63,227 bases of DNA from SYIM01 sp964581825 (GTDB taxonomy: Bacteria; Pseudomonadota; Gammaproteobacteria; Burkholderiales; Burkholderiaceae_E): NCBI GenBank assembly GCA_964581825.1, contig CAZORB010000005.1:1-63227 (forward strand), read 5' to 3'. Below, piece after piece: positions 17,919-25,905 of this stretch (positions are counted from its first letter, which is position 1; every line of letters starts with the position of its first letter). The translations under genes were made by a program, and so were the position numbers. The notes under the pieces were generated by a model. That model was not told the origin of the DNA. It was given only the letters and a program-made list of their open reading frames with translations, and ran no database searches.

Positions 17919-17947
17919 CGGCCGAAGCCCCTCACGGACTTCGGCCG
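17919..17947. terminator. Candidate hairpin between convergent pduO and aroG
   Basis: CGGCCGAAG (17919-17927) and CTTCGGCCG (17939-17947) form a perfect 9-bp stem with an 11-base loop between the convergent stop codons. No U-tract follows on either strand, so strong intrinsic termination is not assured. Confidence 0.45.
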
Positions 17948-17982
17948 CCTAGCGGGCCGCACTCAGATGGCGGCCTGATTCA

Positions 17983-19047
17983 TCAATTGCCGTTTGCGAT
18001 CCGGCGGGCGCGTACGCCCTCGGCCAGGGAATCAAGCACGCCAATACTCTCTTCCCAACCGATGCAGCCGTCCGTGATGCTCTGCCCATAGACCAGCGGA
18101 TGCCCTGGACGGAGGTCCTGACGGCCTGCCACCAGATGGCTCTCCACCATCACGCCAAATACCCGCGAATCGCCGGTTGAAATCTGCGCTGCGATACTGG
18201 CTGCAACGCCCACCTGGTTCTCCGGCTTCTTCTGGCTGTTGCCGTGGCTGCAGTCGATCATCAGACGGCAGGCCAGCGCAGCGGCAGCCGCCTCTTTACA
18301 TGCCGCATCCAGGCTCGCGGCGTCGTAGTTGGGCTGTTTTCCGCCGCGCAGAATCACATGGCAGTCTTCGTTACCGTTGGTCGCAACGATGGCCGAGTGC
18401 CCCGCTTTGGTCACCGACAGGAAGTGATGCGGCTGTGAGGCGGCCTTGATGGCATCCAGTGCAATGCGAAGATTGCCGTCTGTGCCGTTTTTAAAGCCCA
18501 CCGGGCAGGACAGCCCGGAGGCGAGTTCCCGATGAACCTGAGACTCGGTCGTGCGCGCACCAATCGCACCCCAGGCGATCAGGTCAGCAAAATACTGCGG
18601 CGAAATCATGTCGAGAAACTCGGAGCCCGCCGGCAGCCCGATCCGATTGATATCAAGCAGAAGCTCCCGTGCGAGTCGCAGACCCTCATTGATGTCGAAG
18701 CTGTTATCAAGCTTCGGGTCATTGATGAGGCCCTTCCAGCCTACCGTCGTGCGCGGCTTCTCAAAGTACACCCGCATCACGATCTCGAGATCAGCGGCCA
18801 GCCGTGAACGCTCGGCCACCAGCCGGCTCGCGTATTCGCGCGCAGCTTTCGGATCGTGGATTGAGCAGGGGCCGATGATCACCAGCAGGCGGTCATCCAT
18901 ACCATGAAGGATCCGGTGAATCGCCTGTCGCGCGCCCGCCACCACCTGCGTGGTCGGCTCATCCAGCGGATATTCGCGCAGCAGATGAGCAGGCGGGGAC
19001 AGCTCGCGGTAACCGCGGATCCGGGTGTCATCGGTGGTGACGCTCAT
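17983..19047 (-). CDS. aroG: 3-deoxy-7-phosphoheptulonate synthase (DAHP synthase), class I
   Basis: First enzyme of the shikimate pathway, condensing phosphoenolpyruvate with erythrose 4-phosphate. The 354-residue protein has the class I AroF/G/H motifs: GPCSIHDPKAAREYA, FEKPRTTVGWKGLINDP, PVGFKNGTDGN and the metal/active-site segment MIDCSHGNSQKKPE. The length fits the E. coli AroG type; feedback specificity cannot be read with confidence. Upstream on the same strand lie an aromatic-rich leader peptide (19155-19244) and a terminator hairpin (19101-19133), so expression is probably controlled by transcription attenuation in response to charged Phe/Tyr tRNA. Convergent with pduO. Confidence 0.95.
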   Translation of the reverse strand: MSVTTDDTRIRGYRELSPPAHLLREYPLDEPTTQVVAGARQAIHRILHGMDDRLLVIIGPCSIHDPKAAREYASRLVAERSRLAADLEIVMRVYFEKPRTTVGWKGLINDPKLDNSFDINEGLRLARELLLDINRIGLPAGSEFLDMISPQYFADLIAWGAIGARTTESQVHRELASGLSCPVGFKNGTDGNLRIALDAIKAASQPHHFLSVTKAGHSAIVATNGNEDCHVILRGGKQPNYDAASLDAACKEAAAAALACRLMIDCSHGNSQKKPENQVGVAASIAAQISTGDSRVFGVMVESHLVAGRQDLRPGHPLVYGQSITDGCIGWEESIGVLDSLAEGVRARRIANGN

Positions 19048-19100
19048 GATGCTCGACTCCAGTCAACAGAGAAAAGGCGCGGTGCAATGCAGACGCCAGA

Positions 19101-19133
19101 AAAACAAAACCGCCGGGTTTTTAGGCCGGCGGT
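19101..19133 (-). terminator. Attenuator terminator in the aroG leader
   Basis: On the minus strand ACCGCCGG (19133-19126) pairs with CCGGCGGT (19116-19109) in an 8-bp GC-rich stem, followed by TTTGTTTT (19108-19101), a classical intrinsic terminator 54 bases before the aroG ATG. The upstream GCCGGCGGA (19190-19182) can pair with the first arm as an antiterminator, and CCGCC (19196-19192) with that segment in turn. Confidence 0.88.
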
Positions 19134-19154
19134 CTTTGTCGGATTTGGATCGTG

Positions 19155-19244
19155 TCAGCTGCGAACGCTCTCCCGACTCAGTCCGCCGGCAGGCGGAAAG
19201 CCGAAAAAGGAATAAAACTCGAAATAACGAAGCGCAGCAGGCAT
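19155..19244 (-). CDS. aroG leader peptide rich in Phe and Tyr
   Basis: A 29-codon frame (ATG 19244, TGA 19157-19155) reads MPAALRYFEFYSFFGFPPAG, then GLSRESVRS. Codons 7-16 (YFEFYSFFGF) contain five Phe and two Tyr codons in ten. The Pro/Gly codons immediately after them overlap the first RNA segment of the attenuator. Stalling on the aromatic codons would free segment GCCGGCGGA to pair with the terminator arm and let transcription continue into aroG. No Shine-Dalgarno sequence is seen; a TACACT hexamer ends 6 bases before the ATG, so translation may be leaderless. The peptide's role is inferred from layout and codon content. Confidence 0.85.
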   Translation of the reverse strand: MPAALRYFEFYSFFGFPPAGGLSRESVRS

Positions 19245-19250
19245 CCCAGA

Positions 19251-19280
19251 AGTGTAGCCCCAGGCTGCACCTGGCTGCAA
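19251..19280 (-). promoter_or_regulatory. Candidate promoter of the aroG leader
   Basis: On the minus strand TTGCAG (19280-19275) and TACACT (19256-19251) are separated by 18 bases; the -10-like hexamer ends 6 bases before the leader-peptide ATG at 19244. Both hexamers are imperfect, so this is a weak prediction. Confidence 0.35.
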
Positions 19281-19351
19281 GCCACGCCGACCCTTTGCGG
19301 TCTGCTAGCATCCGTCGCCTTTTCCTGCTTGAAGCAGATCACGGAGCCGAG

Positions 19352-20386
19352 ATGCCCAGCCCCGATGACACCGAGACCTTGCTCTCGCTTTATCGCACGA
19401 TGTCGCGAATTCGCGCCTTTGAGGACGCGGCCGAACTGGCCAGCCGCGGTGGCCTTGCAGCCTGGGGCCCGCCGACCGACCAGGCCGCCGCCGGTGTTCC
19501 AGCTCAGGTCCGGGGGCCGCTGCACCTGTCTACCGGCCAGGAAGCCGTGCCTGCAGGCGTCTGCGCGCATCTGAATCCAGACGATCCGATCACATCGACC
19601 CACCGCGGTCATGGTCACACGCTTGCCAAAGGCGCCGATCTGACGCGGATGATGATGGAGCTGTTCGGTAAAGCTGGCGGCTTCTGCGGGGGTCGCGGTG
19701 GCTCGATGCATATCGCCGACTTCTCAGTCGGCATGCTGGGCGCCAACGGCGTGGTTGCGGCAAGCATTCCAATCGCCGTCGGCGCCGCCCATGCGATTCG
19801 GCTGCAGGGGCGTGCTGCCATGGCCACTGCGTTTTTTGGCGATGGCGCCATCAACCGCGGGCCGTTTGCGGAAAGCCTCAACTGGGCCGCGGCCTATCGA
19901 CTGCCGCTGCTCTTTGTGTGTGAAGACAATCAATGGTCAGCCACCACCCGAACGGACACGCTATCGGCCGGCGCAGGGGCAGCTGCACGGGCCCGTGCGT
20001 ATGGAATCGAGGCGATGGAGGTTGACGGCAACGACGTCGAGGCGGTGTACAGCGCAGCGAAGCAGCTGGTCGCGAGAGTGCGCGAGCAGGGCCAGCCGGC
20101 ACTGCTCCATGCCCGAACTTATCGCTTCAAGGGCCATGTGTCCGTGGACCCTGCCGCCTACCGTGATCCCGCCGAGCTCGCCCGAGCGCTCGAGCGTGAC
20201 CCGCTGTTGATCGCCCGTCAGCGCCTGATAGATCGCGGCGCCAGCGCGGCAGCCACTGATGCCATCGAGGCTGAGGCGCGCGCCGAGGTGCAGGCCGCCC
20301 TCGCCGCCGCGGCGGCCGCCCCCTGGCCAGCGGTCACCGCGGCCTTTGAAGAGATCCAAACGACGGGAGCCGGGCAATGGCTGTAA
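19352..20386 (+). CDS. 2-oxo acid (pyruvate/acetoin-type) dehydrogenase E1 component, alpha subunit
   Basis: Thiamine-diphosphate-dependent E1 alpha, 344 residues. It contains HLSTGQEAVPAGVCAHLNPD, STHRGHGHTLAKGAD, the GGRGGSMH segment and the ThDP/Mg motif GDGAINRGPFAESLNWAAAY followed by CEDNQWS, as in acetoin or pyruvate dehydrogenase E1 alpha. ATG 19352 is preceded by GGAG six bases upstream; a much longer frame to 19025 runs through the aroG leader and is rejected. The beta-subunit ATG overlaps its last codons by 10 bases. No E2 or E3 gene lies nearby, and a TRAP importer follows, so the substrate may be an imported 2-oxo acid or a related carbonyl compound. Confidence 0.9.
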   Translation: MPSPDDTETLLSLYRTMSRIRAFEDAAELASRGGLAAWGPPTDQAAAGVPAQVRGPLHLSTGQEAVPAGVCAHLNPDDPITSTHRGHGHTLAKGADLTRMMMELFGKAGGFCGGRGGSMHIADFSVGMLGANGVVAASIPIAVGAAHAIRLQGRAAMATAFFGDGAINRGPFAESLNWAAAYRLPLLFVCEDNQWSATTRTDTLSAGAGAAARARAYGIEAMEVDGNDVEAVYSAAKQLVARVREQGQPALLHARTYRFKGHVSVDPAAYRDPAELARALERDPLLIARQRLIDRGASAAATDAIEAEARAEVQAALAAAAAAPWPAVTAAFEEIQTTGAGQWL

Positions 20387-21336
20387 GCACCTACTCTCAA
20401 GCAGCGGTCCGTGCGCTATCGACCGCCATGCAAGACGATCCGTCCATCGTCGCGTTAGGCGAGGACATCGGACGCGGCGGCATCTTTGGTCAGTACCGGG
20501 GGCTGCTCGAGCGATTTGGCGCCTCACGCGTCATCGATACGCCCATCTCAGAGGCCACCATCGTGGGGGCGGCTGTGGGTATGGCGCTCACCGGTATGCG
20601 CCCGGTCGTCGAGCTCAGGGTGGTTGACTTTGCCTTGTGCGCCATGGATGAAATCGTCAACCAGGCGGCCAAGAACCGCTACATGTTCGGCGGCCAGGGT
20701 CGGGTGCCCGTGGTGCTGCGGATGCCGATCGGTATCTGGTCATCGTCGGCCGCTCAGCACTCGCAGTCCCTCGAGAGCTGGTTTGCGCATATTCCCGGGC
20801 TGGTGGTGATCACGCCTTCCACGCCACAGGACAACCACGATCTGCTCCGGGCAGCGATTGCCTGCGGTGATCCGGTCGCCTACCTGGAACACAAAGAGCT
20901 CTGGCCGATCGAAGGCGAGATCCTCGACACCGAGGCCCTGCCAATCGGTCGCGCGCGCACGATGCGCCACGGTCGCGATCTGACCATCGTGAGCTGGAGC
21001 CGCTCCGTACATGAGTGCGCGCAGGCGTGCGCCGAGCTGGCCGCCCAGGGCTTTGGAGCCGAGCTGATCGATCTGCGCACACTCTGGCCCTGGGATCGCG
21101 AAACCGTGCTCGCTTCCGCCGCCCGTACCGGACGGCTGCTAATCGTCCATGAGGCCGTACAAGTCGCAGGGTTTGGGGCAGAAATTGCTGCGACCATCGC
21201 CGAGCTTGCGCCAGAGGTGCGGCTTGCCCGACTCGGCGCCATGCGTATTCCGGTGGGGTATTCCCCCGGACTCGAGTCGCAGGCGAGACTCAGCGTTGCA
21301 GCGATCGTAGCGCGTGCTCTGGCGCTGACCGCCTGA
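20377..21336 (+). CDS. 2-oxo acid (pyruvate/acetoin-type) dehydrogenase E1 component, beta subunit
   Basis: A 319-residue transketolase-like beta subunit that completes the E1 active site. Recognisable segments are ALGEDIGRGGIFGQYRGLLE, DTPISEATIVGAAVGMALTG, FALCAMDEIVNQAAKNRYMF and RVPVVLRMPIGIW, followed by a C-terminal transketolase domain with DLRTLWPWDRETVLAS. It overlaps the alpha gene by 10 bases, so expression is coupled. Followed by a 112-base gap with a TAGAAT hexamer at 21366, where the TRAP operon may have its own promoter. Confidence 0.92.
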   Translation: MAVSTYSQAAVRALSTAMQDDPSIVALGEDIGRGGIFGQYRGLLERFGASRVIDTPISEATIVGAAVGMALTGMRPVVELRVVDFALCAMDEIVNQAAKNRYMFGGQGRVPVVLRMPIGIWSSSAAQHSQSLESWFAHIPGLVVITPSTPQDNHDLLRAAIACGDPVAYLEHKELWPIEGEILDTEALPIGRARTMRHGRDLTIVSWSRSVHECAQACAELAAQGFGAELIDLRTLWPWDRETVLASAARTGRLLIVHEAVQVAGFGAEIAATIAELAPEVRLARLGAMRIPVGYSPGLESQARLSVAAIVARALALTA

Positions 21337-21365
21337 GGTCTCAAGGGGCCAGGCCCCAGCCTGCA

Positions 21366-21371
21366 CTAGAA
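21366..21371 (+). promoter_or_regulatory. Candidate -10 hexamer of the TRAP operon
   Basis: CTAGAATGC appears 78 bases before the dctP start; the same nonamer occurs upstream of ilvE at 35132-35140. No convincing -35 hexamer is seen. The repeat of the motif is what makes it worth noting. Confidence 0.25.
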
Positions 21372-21448
21372 TGCGATTCGCGGCACGAGCGCGGCCACTT
21401 GCCCGCCTCAGTGTCCTGTCGCTTTCCACCATATCGAGGAGATCCACG

Positions 21449-22486
21449 ATGGACCGTCGCTCAGTTCTGAAGGCCGGCACTGCTGGCGCCACCGCGCTTA
21501 CTGCGCCCTTCATCATCCGTCACGCGCATGCGCAGCAGTACCGCGCCGAGTACCGACTGTCTACCGTCGTGGGGCCCGCATTCCCCTGGGGCAAGGGCGG
21601 CGAGATCTGGTCAAACCTGGTACGCGAGCGTACCCAGGGACGGATCAACATCAAGATGTACCCGGGCGTTTCGCTGATCAACGGCGACCAGACGCGCGAG
21701 TTCTCCGCCATTCGACAGGGCGTGATCGACATGGCCATCGGCTCGACCATTAACTGGTCGCCGCAGGTCAGAGAGCTGAACCTGTTCTCGTTGCCGTTCC
21801 TCTCGCAGGATCACGCCGGGCTGGACGCAATCACCGGCAGCGAAGCGGGTAAGCGAATCATGCAGATCGTCGACAAGGCTGGCGTGATGCCGCTTGCCTG
21901 GGGCGAAAACGGATTCCGTGAACTCACCAACTCGCGCCGCGAAATCCGCACACCAGCCGACATGAAGGGCCTGAAGTTCCGAATCGTTGGCTCACCGATC
22001 TTCACCGACGTGTTCACCGCATTGGGCGCCAACCCCACCCAGATGAGCTGGGCCGATGCGCAGCCAGCGCTTGCCTCAGGTGCCGTCGAGGGTCAGGAAA
22101 ACCCGATGCATATCTTCACCGCGGCCAAGCTTCACACGCTCGCGCAGAAGTTCGTCACCCGCTGGGGCTATGTGGCCGATCCGCTGATCTTCGTGGTGAA
22201 CCGCGAGGTCTGGCAGTCATGGTCGCCAGCCGACCAGGAAATCGTTCGCGCCTGCGCAATCGATGCTGGCAAGCAGGAAATCGCTATCGCTCGCAAAGGC
22301 CTTACCAAGAACGACAGCTCGATGATTCGCGACGTTGAAGCTTTGGGTGTCAAGGTCACTGAGCTCACGCCCGCAGAGAAGGCTGAGTTCCAGCGTGTGC
22401 TGAAGCCCGTGTACGACAAGTGGGCAAAAACGGTCGGCGCTGATCTGGTCAAAATCGCTGAAGACGCAGTCGCGCGCCGCGGCTAA
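21449..22486 (+). CDS. dctP: TRAP transporter substrate-binding protein, DctP family
   Basis: A 345-residue periplasmic receptor of a tripartite ATP-independent transporter. The N-terminus MDRRSVLKAGTAGATALTA carries a twin-arginine motif and the cleavage region HAHAQQY. The DctP-type segments GVSLINGDQTREFSAIRQG and MKGLKFRIVGSPIF, the latter with the conserved arginine that binds ligand carboxylate, indicate an organic acid ligand. ATG 21449 is preceded by GAGGAG; the longer upstream frame is not supported. It is followed by the small and large membrane subunits, making a full TRAP operon directly behind the E1 dehydrogenase genes. Confidence 0.92.
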   Translation: MDRRSVLKAGTAGATALTAPFIIRHAHAQQYRAEYRLSTVVGPAFPWGKGGEIWSNLVRERTQGRINIKMYPGVSLINGDQTREFSAIRQGVIDMAIGSTINWSPQVRELNLFSLPFLSQDHAGLDAITGSEAGKRIMQIVDKAGVMPLAWGENGFRELTNSRREIRTPADMKGLKFRIVGSPIFTDVFTALGANPTQMSWADAQPALASGAVEGQENPMHIFTAAKLHTLAQKFVTRWGYVADPLIFVVNREVWQSWSPADQEIVRACAIDAGKQEIAIARKGLTKNDSSMIRDVEALGVKVTELTPAEKAEFQRVLKPVYDKWAKTVGADLVKIAEDAVARRG

Positions 22487-22498
22487 TCACACCCGTTC

Positions 22499-23047
22499 GT
22501 GACACCGTCAATGGCTGTTGAATCCCCGTCGCCGACGGCTGCCGCGCCCAGCGAGCAGCCCGGCGCGGGGTCATCTCAGCCAGCGCCTAAGCGTCGTCTG
22601 CTGCCCGAAGACCGGATCGGCGCCGTGCTGATGGCGCTACTTGCGGTTATCACGTTTGCGAACGTCGTCGTACGCTACCTGACCGACCAGTCGTTTGCAT
22701 GGACCGAAGAGTTATCGGTCGTGCTCATGGTGCTGCTCACGATGGTAGCGGCCAGCGCGGCAGTGGTGCGCAACGCGCACGTGCGAATCGAGGTTCTGAT
22801 CGATGGCGCTTCGCCCGCGCGACAGCGTGCGCTGGAGTCGCTTGCAGCTGTCGCCTCGGTCATCGCCTGGCTGCTGCTGGCAGGCCTCGGATCGCGGCTG
22901 GCATGGGACGACTTCCGGTTCGATGTCACGACGCCCGGCATTGGCCTGCCCCAGTGGTGGTACATGATCTGGTTGCCGTTGCTTGCGCTGTTGCTCGCCG
23001 CCCGCTCCATGCAGCGCCTGGTCAGACTCTGGGCACCTAAGCCTTGA
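22499..23047 (+). CDS. dctQ: TRAP transporter small permease, DctQ family
   Basis: A 182-residue membrane protein with four hydrophobic helices (about residues 40-60, 75-95, 115-135 and 150-170 from the GTG start), the normal layout of DctQ. The first 40 residues are Pro/Ala-rich and hydrophilic. Start is either GTG 22499 or ATG 22511, and neither has a strong ribosome binding site. It sits between the receptor and the large permease; its stop codon overlaps the TTG start of dctM. Confidence 0.88.
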   Translation: MTPSMAVESPSPTAAAPSEQPGAGSSQPAPKRRLLPEDRIGAVLMALLAVITFANVVVRYLTDQSFAWTEELSVVLMVLLTMVAASAAVVRNAHVRIEVLIDGASPARQRALESLAAVASVIAWLLLAGLGSRLAWDDFRFDVTTPGIGLPQWWYMIWLPLLALLLAARSMQRLVRLWAPKP

Positions 23048-24327
23048 CCGGGCTCCTTATTTTTGTGGTGTTCATCGCGCTGATGGTCGCGGGCGTTCCC
23101 ATTGGCATTTCGCTGATGCTGGGCGGCGCGGTGGGCATCGGACTGGGCGGACTGGGATGGCTCGCCATCCCGAACAATTTCTATTCGGGAATCGCCAAGT
23201 ACCCCCTGCTTGCGCTACCGATGTTCGTGCTGGTTGGCGCAATCTTCGACCGATCAGGCGTTGCAAAAAGGCTGGTGGACTTCGCGATTGCCATCGTCGG
23301 CCGCGGCCCCGGCATGCTGCCGCTGGTGGCGATTGCGGTGGCCATGTTCCTCGGTGGTATTTCGGGCTCCGGCCCGGCCAACGCTGCCGCGGTTGGCGGC
23401 GTGATGCTTGCGGCGATGGCACGTGCCGGGTATCCACCTGCTTACTCTGCAAGCGTGATCGGTGCTGCTGCTGCCACCGACATTCTCATTCCGCCATCGA
23501 TTGCTTTCATTGTGTATTCGGTGATGGTGCCAGGCGCCTCGGTACCCGCGCTCTTCGCCGCAGGCATGGTCCCCGGCATCCTCGCCGGGATCGCGCTGAT
23601 TATTCCAGCGGTCTGGCTCGCCAGGCGCAACGGCTTTGGTATTGAAGAGAGCCGCGAGCCGCGGCCACCCTTCTGGCGGGCGCTACGCGAAGCGGCCTGG
23701 GGACTGTTCGCGCCCGTGCTGATTCTGGGTGGCATGCGCGCCGGTTGGTTCACGCCAACTGAAGCCGCGGTGGTGGCCGTGTTCTACGGCCTGTTTGTGG
23801 GCATGTTTATTCACCGCACGATTCGGCTGCGCGACCTCACAGACATTTTGGTGGACGCCGCTGAAGTGTCCGGCGTGATCATGGTGGTGATCGCGCTCGC
23901 GAGCATCTTCGCCTACGCGGTCAACACACTCGGTATTGTTGACCCACTCGCCCGCGCGGTGCTCGATAGCGGCATTGGGTCGTTTGGCGCACTGCTGGCC
24001 ATCATTGTCGTGCTGCTTTTGGTTGGCATGGTGCTCGACGGCGTCTCGATCTTTCTGATCTTCGTGCCGCTCTTGATGCCGCTCATGAAAGCCTACGGCT
24101 GGCATCCAGTGTGGTTTGGTGTGCTGCTGACGTACATGGTGGCCATCGGGCAATTTACGCCGCCTGTTGCAGTCAACCTGATGGTATCGGCAAGGCTTGC
24201 CGGTGTTCGAATTGAACAGACCGTACCCTGGGTGATGTGGCTGGTGTTCGCGATGTTGGTCGTGCTGGTGGCTCTCGTCGCCGTACCCGATCTCGCGCTA
24301 TGGCTGCCTCGAGTGCTGGGTTACTGA
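23044..24327 (+). CDS. dctM: TRAP transporter large permease, DctM family
   Basis: A 427-residue ion-coupled permease with about twelve helices. DctM-type segments include LLALPMFVLVGAIFDRSGVA, FLGGISGSGPANAAAVGGV, PPSIAFIVYSVM and GQFTPPVAVNLMVSARLA. The TTG start at 23044 overlaps the dctQ stop (TTGA), so the two are translationally coupled. The protein ends normally in a hydrophobic helix, and 67 bases separate it from the convergent tldD. With DctP and DctQ it should import an organic acid driven by a sodium or proton gradient. Confidence 0.93.
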   Translation: MTGLLIFVVFIALMVAGVPIGISLMLGGAVGIGLGGLGWLAIPNNFYSGIAKYPLLALPMFVLVGAIFDRSGVAKRLVDFAIAIVGRGPGMLPLVAIAVAMFLGGISGSGPANAAAVGGVMLAAMARAGYPPAYSASVIGAAAATDILIPPSIAFIVYSVMVPGASVPALFAAGMVPGILAGIALIIPAVWLARRNGFGIEESREPRPPFWRALREAAWGLFAPVLILGGMRAGWFTPTEAAVVAVFYGLFVGMFIHRTIRLRDLTDILVDAAEVSGVIMVVIALASIFAYAVNTLGIVDPLARAVLDSGIGSFGALLAIIVVLLLVGMVLDGVSIFLIFVPLLMPLMKAYGWHPVWFGVLLTYMVAIGQFTPPVAVNLMVSARLAGVRIEQTVPWVMWLVFAMLVVLVALVAVPDLALWLPRVLGY

Positions 24328-24394
24328 GCCGTTTAAAGACCGCCAGCAAACGTTTGACAACGGTGGCGGCCGATCAGTAGGACCGGCGTTTGGC

Positions 24395-25855
24395 TCAGCC
24401 AGTGCCACCCACCGTAAGCCCTTCGATTCGAAGCGTGGGCTGACCCACGCCAACAGGCACGCTCTGACCGTCTTTACCGCAGACACCCACCCCGGAATCG
24501 AGACGCATATCGTTGCCGATCAGTGTGATCTGCTTAAGCGCTTCGGGCCCGTTACCGATCAGCGTCGCCCCTTTAACCGGGTACTGCAGCTTGCCGTTCT
24601 CGACCCACCACGCCTCAGATGCCGAGAACACAAATTTTCCATTGGTGATGTCAACCTGGCCGCCACCAAAATTGGCTGCATAGAGCCCGCGATCGATGGA
24701 GGCGATGATCTCAGCGGGGTCGCGCGCACCAGACAGCATGAAGGTGTTGGTCATGCGGGGCATGGGCAGATGCGCAAATGACTCACGCCGCCCGTTGCCG
24801 GTGATGACCGAGCGCGACAGCCGTGCATTGAGCATGTCCTGCATATAGCCACGCAGGATGCCGTCTTCGATCAGTACATTGCGACGCGTGGGATTGCCTT
24901 CGTCGTCGATGTTGAGCGACCCGCGCCGTCCGGAAATCGTACCGTCATCAATCACCGTCACGCCGGGTGCGGCCACCCGCTCGCCAATCCGACCTGAGAA
25001 CACCGACGAGCCCTTGCGATTGAAATCGCCCTCGAGACCATGGCCAACCGCTTCATGCAGCAACACGCCCGGCCAGCCTGGCCCCAGCACAACCGTCATC
25101 GTGCCGGCAGGGGCAGGCCTTGCCTCGAGATTGGTCAGGGCCGCCTTCACCGCTTCGTCGACGTAACGCGCGAGGGTGGCGTCGTCAAAAACATCGAAGC
25201 CCGAACGGCCACCGCCTCCGCTATGGCCCTGCTCGCGACGACCCGCCTGCTCGGCAATCACAGTGACCGACAGACGCACCAATGGTCGAACATCCGCAGC
25301 AATCAGGCCATCGGCGCGGGCCACCAGCACCACGTCGTATTCGCCGGCAAGCCCAGCCATCACCTGAACAATGCGGGGATCGCGCGAGCGGGCCATCTTC
25401 TCGACCCGCTCCAGGAGCGCCACCTTAGCGGCAGCCTCCATGCCAATGATCGGGTCATCACGGCCATAGAGCGCATGGCCCGAGGCGCTCTTCATCGCGG
25501 AGGCAACCTTCACGCGCCCGCTGCCACGGCGAGCAATCGTGCGTGTGGCCGCCGCAGCAGATCGCAGGGCCTCCATGCTGATGTCGTCGGAGTAGGCGAA
25601 GGCGGTTTTATCGCCGCTTACCGCTCGAACGCCAACGCCGCGATCAATTGAAAAGCTACCCGACTTGACGATGCCTTCCTCGAGACTCCAACCCTCGCTT
25701 CGCGTGAATTGGAAGTACAGGTCGGCATGGTCAACCCGGTGCTGGAAAATTTCCGAGAGCACCTGCTGCAGCTTCGACTCATCGAGGCCGTAGGGTTCAA
25801 GAAGAAGCGATCGTGCGACCGCCAGATGCTGGAGGGGGGGATTTGACGGATTCAT
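24395..25855 (-). CDS. tldD: Metalloprotease TldD
   Basis: Zinc metalloprotease subunit of the TldD/TldE pair, which trims peptides (microcin B17 precursor, CcdA) in the cytoplasm. The 486-residue protein carries the zinc-binding motif HEAVGHGLEGD and the typical C-terminus LIGNGPEALKQITLIGNDM followed by a CGKDGQSVPVGVGQPTLR tail. ATG 25855 (MNPSNPPLQ) is chosen; a longer frame to 25894 starts with a non-conserved stretch. It lies 50 bases after yhdP on the same strand and may be co-transcribed. No tldE/pmbA is in the window. Confidence 0.95.
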   Translation of the reverse strand: MNPSNPPLQHLAVARSLLLEPYGLDESKLQQVLSEIFQHRVDHADLYFQFTRSEGWSLEEGIVKSGSFSIDRGVGVRAVSGDKTAFAYSDDISMEALRSAAAATRTIARRGSGRVKVASAMKSASGHALYGRDDPIIGMEAAAKVALLERVEKMARSRDPRIVQVMAGLAGEYDVVLVARADGLIAADVRPLVRLSVTVIAEQAGRREQGHSGGGGRSGFDVFDDATLARYVDEAVKAALTNLEARPAPAGTMTVVLGPGWPGVLLHEAVGHGLEGDFNRKGSSVFSGRIGERVAAPGVTVIDDGTISGRRGSLNIDDEGNPTRRNVLIEDGILRGYMQDMLNARLSRSVITGNGRRESFAHLPMPRMTNTFMLSGARDPAEIIASIDRGLYAANFGGGQVDITNGKFVFSASEAWWVENGKLQYPVKGATLIGNGPEALKQITLIGNDMRLDSGVGVCGKDGQSVPVGVGQPTLRIEGLTVGGTG

Positions 25856-25905
25856 GATGGGATCGTAACTCAGGCCGCCGACCGCGCACAGCACTGACCC
25901 GACGG

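Noticed and set aside
21345..21357. GGGGCCAGGCCCC inverted repeat as terminator of the E1 operon
   Set aside because: There is no loop of realistic size and no T-tract, so it is probably chance in GC-rich DNA.
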